From: Chloroflexota bacterium
Lineage (GTDB): Bacteria > Chloroflexota > Dehalococcoidia > UBA1151 > TMED-70
Direction: 5' to 3'
NCBI GenBank assembly: GCA_002719425.1
Contig: PBHA01000003.1
Location: 1 to 15,652 of the forward strand
DNA: 15,652 nt
Under the pieces are notes generated by a model. It was given only the letters and a program-made list of their open reading frames with translations, was not told the origin of the DNA and did not search any database. This document shows, in pieces, positions 8,038 to 15,435 of the stretch. Made by a program: the position numbers and the translations under genes. Each line of letters opens with the position of its first letter. Within the stretch, counting starts at the first letter, position 1.

Positions 8038-9388
8038 AATTATATTTTTCGGGTGCTATATTTTCTATTTTTTCAATAATTTCTGCAGCTATATAAAGTG
8101 ATCCAAATGCTACGATAGTGCCATTTGAATTCAAAATAGTTTTAGCTTTTTCAAACGCTTTGATCGTATCTCTTGTTAATTCTATTATATTTAAGTTTAA
8201 ATCTTTTATTTCTTCAGATATTTTTTCTACTTTTTTTGCTTTTGGGATTCTACTTTCAGTTAAAATTATTTTAGGCTTAAACTTTCTTATTGGCTTAAGT
8301 GTTTCTAGTGAATCATGTCCTTCTGATCCTCCATAAATCCAGACGATTCTATCTTGAGTTTTAATATACTCATTCAGTACTCCTATAAGTGCTTTGGAAG
8401 ATCTATTGTTTTGTGCTCCGTCAATTAAATAAGTTAATTTTTTATCCTTAATTATCTGACATCTACCGATCATTTTAGTTTTTCCCATGTTACTTAGGAT
8501 TTTTTTCCAGTTTGTCTTTTTTGATCTTAAATTCATAAAAACTTCAACAGTCTTAATCGCAGTTTTGATATTTTCAATTTGGTGTTTGCCTAATAAATAT
8601 GAACTAAATTTATATTTATTAAACAATAAGTTTTGTTTGTAAAAAATATTAGATTTATTTTTATTTGTAGATATTTTTTTCAAATTTATATCTTTTGAAT
8701 TATAAATTTTTGATTTATTTAACATTGCAGTATGATTAATTATCTCGTAAGCATTTTTAACTTGTTTAGAAGTAACTATTGGTACTTTATTTTTTATTAT
8801 TCCTGCTTTTTCACTAGCTATTTTTCTAATATTTTTACCCAATATGTTTGTATGATCTTTACTGATTTGTGTAATTACACTAATAGTTGGACTTATGACA
8901 TTAGTTGAATCAAGCCTTCCCCCTAAACCAACTTCAATCACAGAAACATCTACTTTTTCTTCTCTAAAAATCACTAGTGAAAGTAGTGTCATAAATTCAA
9001 AAAAAGAAGGCCTTTGATTTAATTCATCTTTCATTATTCCAACAATTCTCCACACCTTTTTGAAATAGAAATTAAATAAATCTTCAGATATTGGAGAGTT
9101 ATTTATCTTAATTCTTTCTGTTAATTTATGCATGTGAGGAGAACTAAAAAGACCAACTTTATAATTATCTAATGCATTTGATATTAGATTTGATGTAGAT
9201 CCTTTTCCTTTAGATCCAGCTACATGAATAAAGACTTGATTTTTATTAGGATAATCAAACTTTTTCATCATATACTCAACTCTTTCAAGATGAAAACCAG
9301 GTGGATTGCTTTTACTCTTCTCATATTCAAAATTAGTTAGAGTCATTATTTTTTTTATATTTAGTTTGTAAACTGATTTTTGATCCAT
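8030..9388 (-). CDS. folC: Folylpolyglutamate synthase/dihydrofolate synthase family protein
   Basis: A Mur-ligase-fold ATP enzyme that adds glutamate to folates (and in many bacteria also to dihydropteroate) in the cytoplasm. Its 452 residues are slightly longer than the usual 420-440. Visible motifs: P-loop AGSKGKGST (57-65), SSPHMHKLTERIKIN (82-96), IEVGLGGRLDSTNV (151-164), SKDHTNILG (176-184), EKAGIIK (193-199), GKHQIEN (267-273) and IDGAQNN (322-328). The last motif is normally DGAHN; the His that contacts the nucleotide in studied enzymes is Gln here. The residue 200-260 region is Lys/Asn-rich and poorly conserved, as expected for a very AT-rich genome. It is the first gene of a two-gene unit with fabF and diverges from the sulfurtransferase. 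No Shine-Dalgarno precedes its ATG, so near-leaderless initiation is possible. Confidence 0.9.
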   Translation of the reverse strand: MDQKSVYKLNIKKIMTLTNFEYEKSKSNPPGFHLERVEYMMKKFDYPNKNQVFIHVAGSKGKGSTSNLISNALDNYKVGLFSSPHMHKLTERIKINNSPISEDLFNFYFKKVWRIVGIMKDELNQRPSFFEFMTLLSLVIFREEKVDVSVIEVGLGGRLDSTNVISPTISVITQISKDHTNILGKNIRKIASEKAGIIKNKVPIVTSKQVKNAYEIINHTAMLNKSKIYNSKDINLKKISTNKNKSNIFYKQNLLFNKYKFSSYLLGKHQIENIKTAIKTVEVFMNLRSKKTNWKKILSNMGKTKMIGRCQIIKDKKLTYLIDGAQNNRSSKALIGVLNEYIKTQDRIVWIYGGSEGHDSLETLKPIRKFKPKIILTESRIPKAKKVEKISEEIKDLNLNIIELTRDTIKAFEKAKTILNSNGTIVAFGSLYIAAEIIEKIENIAPEKYNYG

Positions 9389-9457
9389 AAATATTTAGTA
9401 TATATCTTGAAATAGGTACTATAATTACTTAAATATTATATTTTTTAGAGGTGTTTT
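9389..9457. promoter_or_regulatory. Divergent promoter region between folC and the sulfurtransferase gene
   Basis: The 69 bases between the two start codons must hold both promoters. On the plus strand a perfect TATAAT lies at 9420-9425, and TTGAAA (9407-9412) with TAAATA (9430-9435) at 17-base spacing is an alternative pair. AGAGGTG (9447-9453) sits 4 bases before the ATG at 9458 and is a good ribosome site. On the minus strand TATACT (9404-9399) is a possible -10 very close to the folC ATG. These are readings of AT-rich DNA, where such boxes occur by chance. Confidence 0.4.
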
Positions 9458-10318
9458 ATGAAGTTTAAGTCAATTCAGGAAAGAAATTATAAGTTGGATG
9501 ATTTACTTGTATCAACTGATTGGTTAGACGGTAACATAGAAAACAAAAATCTTGTTATTTTAGATCTAGATAGTAAAGATGAATATTTAGAATCACATAT
9601 ACCTGGTTCTATTAATGTATTAGATAATTATTACAAAACATCCTTAGAAGATAGAACTCATGTTCAAGATATCACCCAAATTAAAAATACTTTCTCTAAG
9701 TTAGGAATAAATTCAGATTCAATAGTAGTTGGTTACGATAGATCTGCATGCTTGTATTCATTTAGATTAGCCTGGGTATTGCATTATTATGGGCATAAAA
9801 ATGTAAAAGTTCTAGATGGAGGGTTTCCTAAGTGGGTTTATGAAAAGAAATCTGTTGAGATGGGAGAAAAGATTTCAATTACTAAAGGTGATTTTCAACC
9901 AAAAGATCCTGATCCTTCTATTTTTTCTGATAAAAATTCTTTGATTAGAATATTACAAGATAATGAAGAAATTCAAATTTTAGATGTTAGATCGGATGAT
10001 GAGAGAAATGGGATAAACCTAAGAGGGGGAAAAAGAGGAGGTTATATTCCTAAATCAATTCATAAAGAATGGGTAGAATTTAATTCCAAAGGAAATGTTC
10101 CCATTCTAAAATCTGCTGATGAAATCTTAGCTATTACTAATTCAATTGGATTAGATCCAGACAAACCAGTAGTCACATATTGTCAAGGTGGAATTAGAGC
10201 AGCTCATGTTTTTTGGACCTTGAAACTAGCGGGTTTTTCAAATGTAAAGAATTATGATGCTTCTTGGAGAGAATGGGGTCAAGATGAGTCTTGTCCTATA
10301 GTAGATTTGACGAAATGA
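9458..10318 (+). CDS. Thiosulfate/3-mercaptopyruvate sulfurtransferase, two rhodanese domains
   Basis: Moves a sulfane sulfur from thiosulfate or 3-mercaptopyruvate to an acceptor such as cyanide or a thiol. The 286 residues form two rhodanese domains. The N-terminal one (about 17-130) has the structural features LVILDLDSKDEYLESHIPGS and VLDGGFPKW but DRSAC at the loop position, so it is probably non-catalytic. The C-terminal one (about 165-280) has ILDVRSDDER and the active loop YCQGGIRAAH with nucleophile C242. The loop CQGGIR matches neither the classic rhodanese (CRKGVT) nor MST (CGSGVT) signature, so the donor cannot be chosen. No signal peptide is seen, so it should be cytoplasmic. The ATG at 9458 follows AGAGGTG by 4 bases. 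The stop overlaps the start of the next gene (ATGA), coupling it to the USP-like protein. Confidence 0.92.
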   Translation: MKFKSIQERNYKLDDLLVSTDWLDGNIENKNLVILDLDSKDEYLESHIPGSINVLDNYYKTSLEDRTHVQDITQIKNTFSKLGINSDSIVVGYDRSACLYSFRLAWVLHYYGHKNVKVLDGGFPKWVYEKKSVEMGEKISITKGDFQPKDPDPSIFSDKNSLIRILQDNEEIQILDVRSDDERNGINLRGGKRGGYIPKSIHKEWVEFNSKGNVPILKSADEILAITNSIGLDPDKPVVTYCQGGIRAAHVFWTLKLAGFSNVKNYDASWREWGQDESCPIVDLTK

Positions 10319-11118
10319 TAGATAAAAAAAATAAAATTTTAGTTCTTCTTGATGGCTCAGAAGAATCTGAAAAATCCTTAGATTTTATTATTGATTCGAA
10401 AATTCTAATTTTTGATCAAATAGTCTTATTCTTTATATTAAATCCGTTTAATCCCGTGACAAAGGGGCAAGATAAAGAGGTTCTTTATAATGATTTTGTC
10501 CATGATCATGGTAAAAGATTAGCAACTTTATATATTGAAAAACTAGAAAATCATATAAACTCAAAAAATTCCGGAATAGAACTCTCTCATAATATTGTAA
10601 ATTCAAAGGATAATCTGGAGCGTCGCTTGAGCTTAGGAGATGTGGACTTAACTATTTGTTCAATGAGTATATCTAATAATTTAGATTTTATTTTTAATAA
10701 ATCTAAAAATATCAATTTTCTTTTAGAATCCTCAAGAAGAATTTTGATTTTTCCAAGTAATTACGAGGTTTTTTCGGAGAAAAAAAACAATTTAATCATA
10801 AATTTTAATGAATCTATAAAACCTAAAGATTTTATAGATATAGAGAATATCTTACAGATTGATAAATTCACTATTTTATACTCAAAAAATGAAAAAGGTA
10901 GTGTTGGAAAATTATTAGAAAATATTGAAAAAAAATTTCAAATTGAAATTTTTGAAAATAATAAAACTAATATAAAAACTATTTGGAATACTAGCAAAGA
11001 TTTTAATCTTTTTTGGCAAGGTTTGCATAGAAAAAATAGTTTCATAAACAATATCTTTGACAGTTCAAGATTTTATTCTCTTAGTAATAATACTCCAATA
11101 TTTTTTAGGGCTAGTTAG
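10315..11118 (+). CDS. Degenerate tandem universal-stress-protein-like protein
   Basis: 267 residues, no signal peptide. The N-terminus, KILVLLDGSEESEKSLDF (7-24), matches the first strand and helix of a universal stress protein (UspA) fold, and residues about 107-148 (GDVDLTICSMS ... RRILIFPSN) match its last strands. A second weak copy appears to run from about 158 (NLIINFNESIKPKDF) to the end (NTPIFFRAS), so the layout is probably two USP domains. The GxxGxxxxxxxxxG(S/T) ATP-binding loop is missing from both: the first has ISNNLDFIFNKSKN in its place. It is therefore likely a non-ATP-binding homologue. I chose the ATG at 10315 over an in-frame TTG at 10291 because it makes a 4-base overlap with the sulfurtransferase stop. 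Role unknown; partnership with the sulfurtransferase is suggested by the overlap only. Confidence 0.65.
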   Translation: MIDKKNKILVLLDGSEESEKSLDFIIDSKILIFDQIVLFFILNPFNPVTKGQDKEVLYNDFVHDHGKRLATLYIEKLENHINSKNSGIELSHNIVNSKDNLERRLSLGDVDLTICSMSISNNLDFIFNKSKNINFLLESSRRILIFPSNYEVFSEKKNNLIINFNESIKPKDFIDIENILQIDKFTILYSKNEKGSVGKLLENIEKKFQIEIFENNKTNIKTIWNTSKDFNLFWQGLHRKNSFINNIFDSSRFYSLSNNTPIFFRAS

Positions 11119-11468
11119 ATTTTTCCTCTTGCTGAATAGCTGATTAGGGCTCCAATAGTATTTCCAAACCAAGTGTAAGGGATCAAAATCACAGCCAATA
11201 TTATAGCTAAAAAAGGATCCATACCTGCGACTTCTAGATCTTTTGATTTTTGAATAAAAGAGTAAATAATTATAAAAAAACTTGGTATAGCAGTAATACC
11301 AGTAGTAATTAAACTAAATAAGATAATTTTTTCTTTTTCAGCTTTAGCTATTGAACCGCCGATAAATCCACCAATGAATGGGCTAAGCGGAACTGCAAAA
11401 AAATGGACAACAGGAATAGGTATAAAAATAAACATTAATATTACTGAAGTAAGAGCGCCTTTAAGCAT
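11115..11468 (-). CDS. Small multi-pass membrane protein of unknown function
   Basis: 117 residues, mostly hydrophobic, with about four membrane segments: roughly 5-25, 28-42 (a glycine-rich GGFIGGSI that could be a half-helix or a tight packing helix), 48-70 and 84-110. Short charged stretches (KAEKEK, about 42-47; QKSKDLE, about 73-79) lie between them. I do not recognise a named family; the GGFIGG pattern recalls small four-helix proteins of unknown function in archaea and bacteria. An AAGG lies upstream of the ATG and a TATAAT (reverse of 11483-11488) is a possible -10 box. It is a single gene, divergent from the GMC oxidoreductase and tail-to-tail with the USP-like gene, whose TAG stop overlaps its TAA stop. 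The coherent membrane pattern, start signals and tight fit argue that it is real. Confidence 0.7.
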   Translation of the reverse strand: MLKGALTSVILMFIFIPIPVVHFFAVPLSPFIGGFIGGSIAKAEKEKIILFSLITTGITAIPSFFIIIYSFIQKSKDLEVAGMDPFLAIILAVILIPYTWFGNTIGALISYSARGKI

Positions 11469-11533
11469 GTTTTTGCCTTAAAATTATAGTATCTTAATTG
11501 TAATCAAAAACTAAATTTCTACAAGGATTTTAA

Positions 11534-13135
11534 TTGCCAAAAAATTTACCTTTCAAAGATATAGTTATTGTTGGATCTGGAGCATCAGGAGGAGCTTGTG
11601 CTTGGAGACTTTCAAGTAGCGGGGCTTCAGTTTTATTATTAGAACAGGGCCCATGGTTTGATAAAAATGATTATCCAGGTGATTCTAACTCTTGGGAAAT
11701 CGAAGCAAAAAATTCTTTTGATTTCAATCCGAACATAAGAAAACTTGCTGCAGACTATGAAGTTTTGGATAAAGAGTCAGATATTCATCCACTTATGTAT
11801 AATGCAGTCGGAGGTTCTACACATCACTGGACTGCACATACCCCTAGATTTCATCCATCTGACTTTCGTGTGAAAACTCTAGATGGAGTAGCTGATGATT
11901 GGCCTATATCTTATTGGGATATTGAAAAATACTATGATATCAATGATGAAATGATGGGGTGTTCAGGAATTGATGGAGATCCAGCTAATCCACCAAAATC
12001 CAAGAGGCAAATGTCACCCTTACCCATTGGTCCTGATGGAGAAAGAATAGCCAAGGCTGCTGATAGATTAGGATGGCACTGGTGGCCCTCTGATTCATAT
12101 CAGGCTTCGGAAGATTATAAGGGTAGAGTTGGTTGGAATAATCATGGAACATTTGCATCAAAAAAGAAATGGCAGTCTATAGCTTCAACTGATCATACAT
12201 ATATAAATCCTGCTATAAAAAATGGCTTAGAAGTAAGAGCAAATTGTGCAGTTCAATCTATCTCTGTTGATAACACGGGAAAACTTAAGGGTGTAGTTTA
12301 TGTAGATGATAAGGGCGTTCAATATTTTCAGGAGGCTGGTAAGGTTATTGTTGCATGTAACGGAATTGGAACCCCAAGATTATTATTGAGCAGTAAATCT
12401 AAAGCTTTTCCCGATGGATTAGCTAATTCATCCGGTTTAGTTGGAAAAAATCTCATGTTTCATCCATATGCTGCAGTTACGGGTTTGTTTGATGGAGATG
12501 ATCTAAATTATGCATTAGGTCCTTTAGCAAATATAATTATTGTTCAGGAATTTTATGAGACGGACGAATCTAGAAACTTTGTAAGAGGATATTCATTTCA
12601 AATGAATAGATCACATGGCCCAGCCCATACTGCTTTAGGAGCAGGTGGAGCTGGTAAAATTGTTCCTTGGGGTAAGGAACATCACTCTGAATTTAAGAAA
12701 AGGTTTAAGAAATTTTTAGGTTTAGCTGTTATTAGCGAAGATTTGCCCGAACTACATAATAGAGTTGAATTAGATGAAAAGCTAATTGATAAAAATGGTA
12801 TACCTCTACCAAAAATATATTATAAAACATCTGATAATACTAGAAAACTTTTGGATCATGGAATAGGTTCAGCAAAAAAATTATTAGAGGAAGCAGGATG
12901 TTATGAAACTAATGTTATTCCAACTTTAGAATCTGCGGGGTGGCATTTAATGGGTACAGCTAAAATGGGAAATGATCCTAAAAATTCAGTAGTTGATGAA
13001 AATTGTAAGACTCATGATGTAGATAATCTTTATATCATTGATGGTTCAGTTTTTACTACTTCTGCAGCTGTAAATCCAACTCCTACAATACAAGCAGTAG
13101 CTTTGAGAGCTGCTGATAAAATCTTACAAGGATAA
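11534..13135 (+). CDS. GMC family oxidoreductase (gluconate/alcohol dehydrogenase large-subunit type)
   Basis: FAD-dependent dehydrogenase of the glucose-methanol-choline superfamily, oxidising an alcohol or sugar hydroxyl. The 533 residues have the N-terminal FAD-binding VGSGASGG (13-20) with LLLEQG at the end of the fold, the second GMC signature region GGSTHHWT (93-100), a NGIGTPRLLL stretch (276-285), and the C-terminal block with GWHLMGTAKMG (469-479) and VDNLYIIDGSVF. H471 and N514 (VNPTPT) are the expected catalytic pair. No Tat or Sec signal is present. The start must be TTG at 11534: a TAA stop lies directly before it, the FAD motif begins 13 residues in, and AAGGA (11523-11527) is 6 bases upstream. 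It ends 4 bases before the subunit-3-like gene, which identifies it as the large subunit of a two- or three-subunit dehydrogenase. The substrate is not deducible. Confidence 0.92.
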   Translation: MPKNLPFKDIVIVGSGASGGACAWRLSSSGASVLLLEQGPWFDKNDYPGDSNSWEIEAKNSFDFNPNIRKLAADYEVLDKESDIHPLMYNAVGGSTHHWTAHTPRFHPSDFRVKTLDGVADDWPISYWDIEKYYDINDEMMGCSGIDGDPANPPKSKRQMSPLPIGPDGERIAKAADRLGWHWWPSDSYQASEDYKGRVGWNNHGTFASKKKWQSIASTDHTYINPAIKNGLEVRANCAVQSISVDNTGKLKGVVYVDDKGVQYFQEAGKVIVACNGIGTPRLLLSSKSKAFPDGLANSSGLVGKNLMFHPYAAVTGLFDGDDLNYALGPLANIIIVQEFYETDESRNFVRGYSFQMNRSHGPAHTALGAGGAGKIVPWGKEHHSEFKKRFKKFLGLAVISEDLPELHNRVELDEKLIDKNGIPLPKIYYKTSDNTRKLLDHGIGSAKKLLEEAGCYETNVIPTLESAGWHLMGTAKMGNDPKNSVVDENCKTHDVDNLYIIDGSVFTTSAAVNPTPTIQAVALRAADKILQG

Positions 13136-13139
13136 AGAA

Positions 13140-13586
13140 ATGGCTATTAGTACGGTAGATATAAGTAATTTATATTTTTTTGTAGACTCAATAATACCTT
13201 CAACTGAAGAGATGCCTGCAGCATCGGAGGTAATTGCTGTTGATGATATCAAATGGTTATTAAAAGAAACACAAAAATATGAAGAATCATTAATTCGTTG
13301 CTTAAACTTTATAAAAAAAGAACCACTTACCAGAGTTGAAGGAGGAATAAAGGAACTTTCTGAAGATCAAAAGATTGAGATATTAACTCTTATGCAATCA
13401 ATAATCACTGATGCATTTGATTTATTCGTTGAGGTTATTTATCTTTTATATTATTCAAAAGATGAGGTTCATAAAAAAATATCCTGGAATACTAATGAAT
13501 CTGCAGAAGAAAATAAGATGGAAAAATTTGATGAATCCATACTTAGCAAAATAAAACAAAGGGAGCCTTTTTGGAAAAAGGTTTAG
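13140..13586 (+). CDS. Gluconate 2-dehydrogenase subunit 3-like protein
   Basis: 148 residues, the likely small partner of the GMC oxidoreductase immediately upstream (4-base gap). Family resemblance is in VDSIIPSTEEMPAASE (16-31), the GIKELSEDQK helix (69-78), an ALMQ-like LTLMQSIITDAFDLFVEVI helix and the LLYYSKDEVHKKISW segment (about 102-116), all matching the order of motifs in gluconate 2-dehydrogenase subunit 3. In characterised enzymes this subunit usually has a twin-arginine signal that carries the folded flavoprotein to the periplasm. Here the protein begins MAISTVDISNLYFF with no RR motif or hydrophobic segment, so the complex is probably cytoplasmic. AAGGA within the last codons of the GMC gene is about 8 bases from the ATG. 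No cytochrome c subunit gene is nearby. Confidence 0.8.
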   Translation: MAISTVDISNLYFFVDSIIPSTEEMPAASEVIAVDDIKWLLKETQKYEESLIRCLNFIKKEPLTRVEGGIKELSEDQKIEILTLMQSIITDAFDLFVEVIYLLYYSKDEVHKKISWNTNESAEENKMEKFDESILSKIKQREPFWKKV

Positions 13587-13589
13587 TAA

Positions 13590-15200
13590 CTAAGATCTTC
13601 TTAAGACTTTTCCTGGAATTTTTTTTGTATGATTTCCCTCAGAGACAACTAACTCACCATTAACAATAACATATTCTACTCCTACAGAATACTGATGAGG
13701 ATTTTCAAATGTAGCTTTATCTATGATTGTTTCTGGATTAAAAATGGTTATATCAGCAGTATAACCTTTCTTGATTTCTCCTCTTTGTTTCAAGCCTAAT
13801 CTCCAAGCAGGATATCCTGTCATTTTATAAATACCTTCTTCCAGTGATAATTTAGATCTTTTTCCCCTAATATACCTTCCTAAAATCCTTGGAAATGTTC
13901 CGTAAAATCTAGGATGAGGTTTACCATCTTTATAGAAGCCATTTTTGGATACTGCATTTCCATCTGATCCGAACATCGCTAATCTATGATCCATAAAACA
14001 TTGTATATCCTCCTCCACTCTATTATGAAAAATAACTGAAACTACAGCTTGTTCTTCCTCAGTAAGTTGCATAACAGTTTCACCAATATCTAAGTTTCTT
14101 TTTTTTGCTATTTCTTCAATTGAAAGTCCTATAATATCCCTATTTTTAGAATTTTTTACGGATGAAATAACTATTGTTTCCCATTTTTGAGGTAACCCAT
14201 CAATACCGTCCATAGTTTCTTTTTTGATTTTTTCTCTTAGCTTTGGGTTTTTTAATCTTTCTAAGAAGGATTCAATTCCTCCCGAATGAGACCATAAAGG
14301 CATAGTTTGGTCTAACCCCGCTCCAGCAGCAGTGTATGGATACATGTCATAAGTTATATCTAATCCTTTTTTTTCAGCATCTTCAAAAATTTTATGCATT
14401 TTAGGACCCTCGCCATAATATCTCCAGTCAGTTATGGCTAGATGAGAAAATTGTACAGAAATATTACTTTTAATTCCTATTTCTACGGCTTCCTCTATTT
14501 TTGAAATATGTCTTCCAGCTCCTTCTCTTGCATGAGTAACATAAAAAACATTATCATAATGTGAAATAGATTTACAAACTTCTATAATTTCTTCTGTACT
14601 CGCAAAAGCAGAAGGCGGAACGGAGAGTCCAGTAGAAAGTGAAAATGCACCTTGTTCTATAGATTCATTTGCTAATTTTTTCATGTTTTCTAACTCTTCT
14701 AATGTAGCCCTCCTATTTTCTACAGAACCTGAAGCAATTTGTAATGCGGCATAACCAACCTGTGGAGCAATATTTAAGCTTGTTCCTTTTGCTTGAAGAT
14801 AATTTGCATACTCATCAAAAGTTGTCCATTGCCAAATAGTATTTGGATCATCAGCGTTACCTCTTTTTTCCCATAATTCTTCTTTCAGTGTATTAGGATC
14901 ATCATTTCCAGAAGGGAATGGTGAATAACTACAATTTCCTGTCACTTCAGTTGTTACACCTTGGAAAATTTTACTTTCATTTAAGGGATCATTAAGAACC
15001 GAAATATCTGAATGAGTGTGCAAGTCTATAAAACCGGGGGCAACAATAAGATTTGATGCATTTATTATTTTTTTTGCTGGAACATCATCTAAAATACTAA
15101 TTACTTGTATTTTGTTATTTTTTACTCCAATATCTGATTTGAATTTTGGCTTATTTGTTCCGTCTATAATTGTTCCGTTTTTAATTATTAAATCAAGCAT
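13590..15200 (-). CDS. N-acyl-D-amino-acid deacylase family amidohydrolase
   Basis: A metal-dependent amidohydrolase of 536 residues, of the D-aminoacylase family that removes the acyl group from N-acyl-D-amino acids. Active-site ligands line up with the family: H61 and H63 (DLHTHSD), bridging cysteine C90 (GNCSYSP), H223 (THARE), H253 (FSHL) and catalytic D413 (GSDGNA). A cysteine in place of the usual carboxylated lysine is typical of this family. The HPRFYGTFPR motif (429-438) and a small beta-sandwich made by the N- and C-terminal ends (IIKNGTIIDGT; GEIKKGYTADITIFNP) are also present. No signal peptide. The ATG is supported by AGGA 6 bases upstream. It converges on the subunit-3 gene with a 3-base gap. 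The exact substrate could be a D-amino-acid derivative or another N-acyl or cyclic amide; related amidohydrolases (dihydroorotase-like, hydantoinase-like) are less likely given C90. Confidence 0.9.
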   Translation of the reverse strand: MLDLIIKNGTIIDGTNKPKFKSDIGVKNNKIQVISILDDVPAKKIINASNLIVAPGFIDLHTHSDISVLNDPLNESKIFQGVTTEVTGNCSYSPFPSGNDDPNTLKEELWEKRGNADDPNTIWQWTTFDEYANYLQAKGTSLNIAPQVGYAALQIASGSVENRRATLEELENMKKLANESIEQGAFSLSTGLSVPPSAFASTEEIIEVCKSISHYDNVFYVTHAREGAGRHISKIEEAVEIGIKSNISVQFSHLAITDWRYYGEGPKMHKIFEDAEKKGLDITYDMYPYTAAGAGLDQTMPLWSHSGGIESFLERLKNPKLREKIKKETMDGIDGLPQKWETIVISSVKNSKNRDIIGLSIEEIAKKRNLDIGETVMQLTEEEQAVVSVIFHNRVEEDIQCFMDHRLAMFGSDGNAVSKNGFYKDGKPHPRFYGTFPRILGRYIRGKRSKLSLEEGIYKMTGYPAWRLGLKQRGEIKKGYTADITIFNPETIIDKATFENPHQYSVGVEYVIVNGELVVSEGNHTKKIPGKVLRRS

Positions 15201-15271
15201 AATATTCCTAAGATAAAATAAGTAATAATTTATAATATGATACAGGTTTTATATTTATATAGAACATTTTT

Positions 15272-15347
15272 GCCCCTGTAGCTCAGAGGATAGAGCACCG
15301 GTTTCCTAAACCGGGTGTCCCGCGTTCGAGTCGCGGCAGGGGTACCA
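15272..15347 (+). tRNA. tRNA-Arg, anticodon CCU
   Basis: A full cloverleaf folds by eye. The acceptor stem is GCCCCTG (15272-15278) with CAGGGGT (15337-15343), where the first pair is a G-U. The D stem is GCTC/GAGC. The anticodon stem is CCGGT (15298-15302) with ACCGG (15310-15314), and the seven-base loop TTCCTAA puts CCT at 15305-15307. The T stem is CCGCG/CGCGG around TTCGAGT. The discriminator is A15344 and CCA is encoded at 15345-15347. It reads AGG codons, which are part of the AGA/AGG arginine set favoured in this AT-rich genome. Confidence 0.97.
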
Positions 15348-15367
15348 TATAGTATAATTTATATGGT
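15344..15367 (+). terminator. Hairpin directly after tRNA-Arg, possible terminator or 3'-processing signal
   Basis: ACCATATA (15344-15351) and TATATGGT (15360-15367) are perfect inverted copies of 8 bases around an 8-base loop. A T-rich stretch (TTGTAATTTTATT) follows. The stem uses the tRNA discriminator base and CCA, so the hairpin competes with the mature 3' end. It has only three G-C pairs, which makes it a weak terminator; in an AT-rich genome this may still be adequate. Confidence 0.35.
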
Positions 15368-15424
15368 TTGTAATTTTATTAAAAAAATTAAATAAACTAG
15401 AAAATTATTACAAGTTATTATTTA

Positions 15425-15430
15425 TGAGGA
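15425..15430 (+). promoter_or_regulatory. Ribosome binding site for the alcohol dehydrogenase-like gene
   Basis: GAGGAT lies about 6 bases upstream of the ATG at 15436 and decides that start. An in-frame ATG at 15424 overlaps this site and would add four residues without its own ribosome site. The rest of the 88 bases between the tRNA and this gene is A/T-rich; I see no clear -35/-10 pair in it. Confidence 0.5.
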
Positions 15431-15435
15431 TAATT

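Noticed and set aside
8118..8336. Plus-strand open frame of 72 residues
   Set aside because: Antisense to the C-terminal part of folC; no independent signal.
10291..10314. TTG start for the USP-like protein
   Set aside because: It would overlap the sulfurtransferase by 28 bases. The ATG at 10315 gives the common ATGA overlap and begins just before the first USP strand.
13583..13611. Possible bidirectional terminator with TAAGA/TCTTA arms between converging genes
   Set aside because: The stem is only 5 A/T-rich pairs with a 3-base loop and lies partly in the coding end of the amidohydrolase. Such short repeats are expected by chance here.
15016..15216. Plus-strand open frame of 66 residues
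   Set aside because: Antisense to the start of the amidohydrolase gene, including its metal-binding His-x-His motif.
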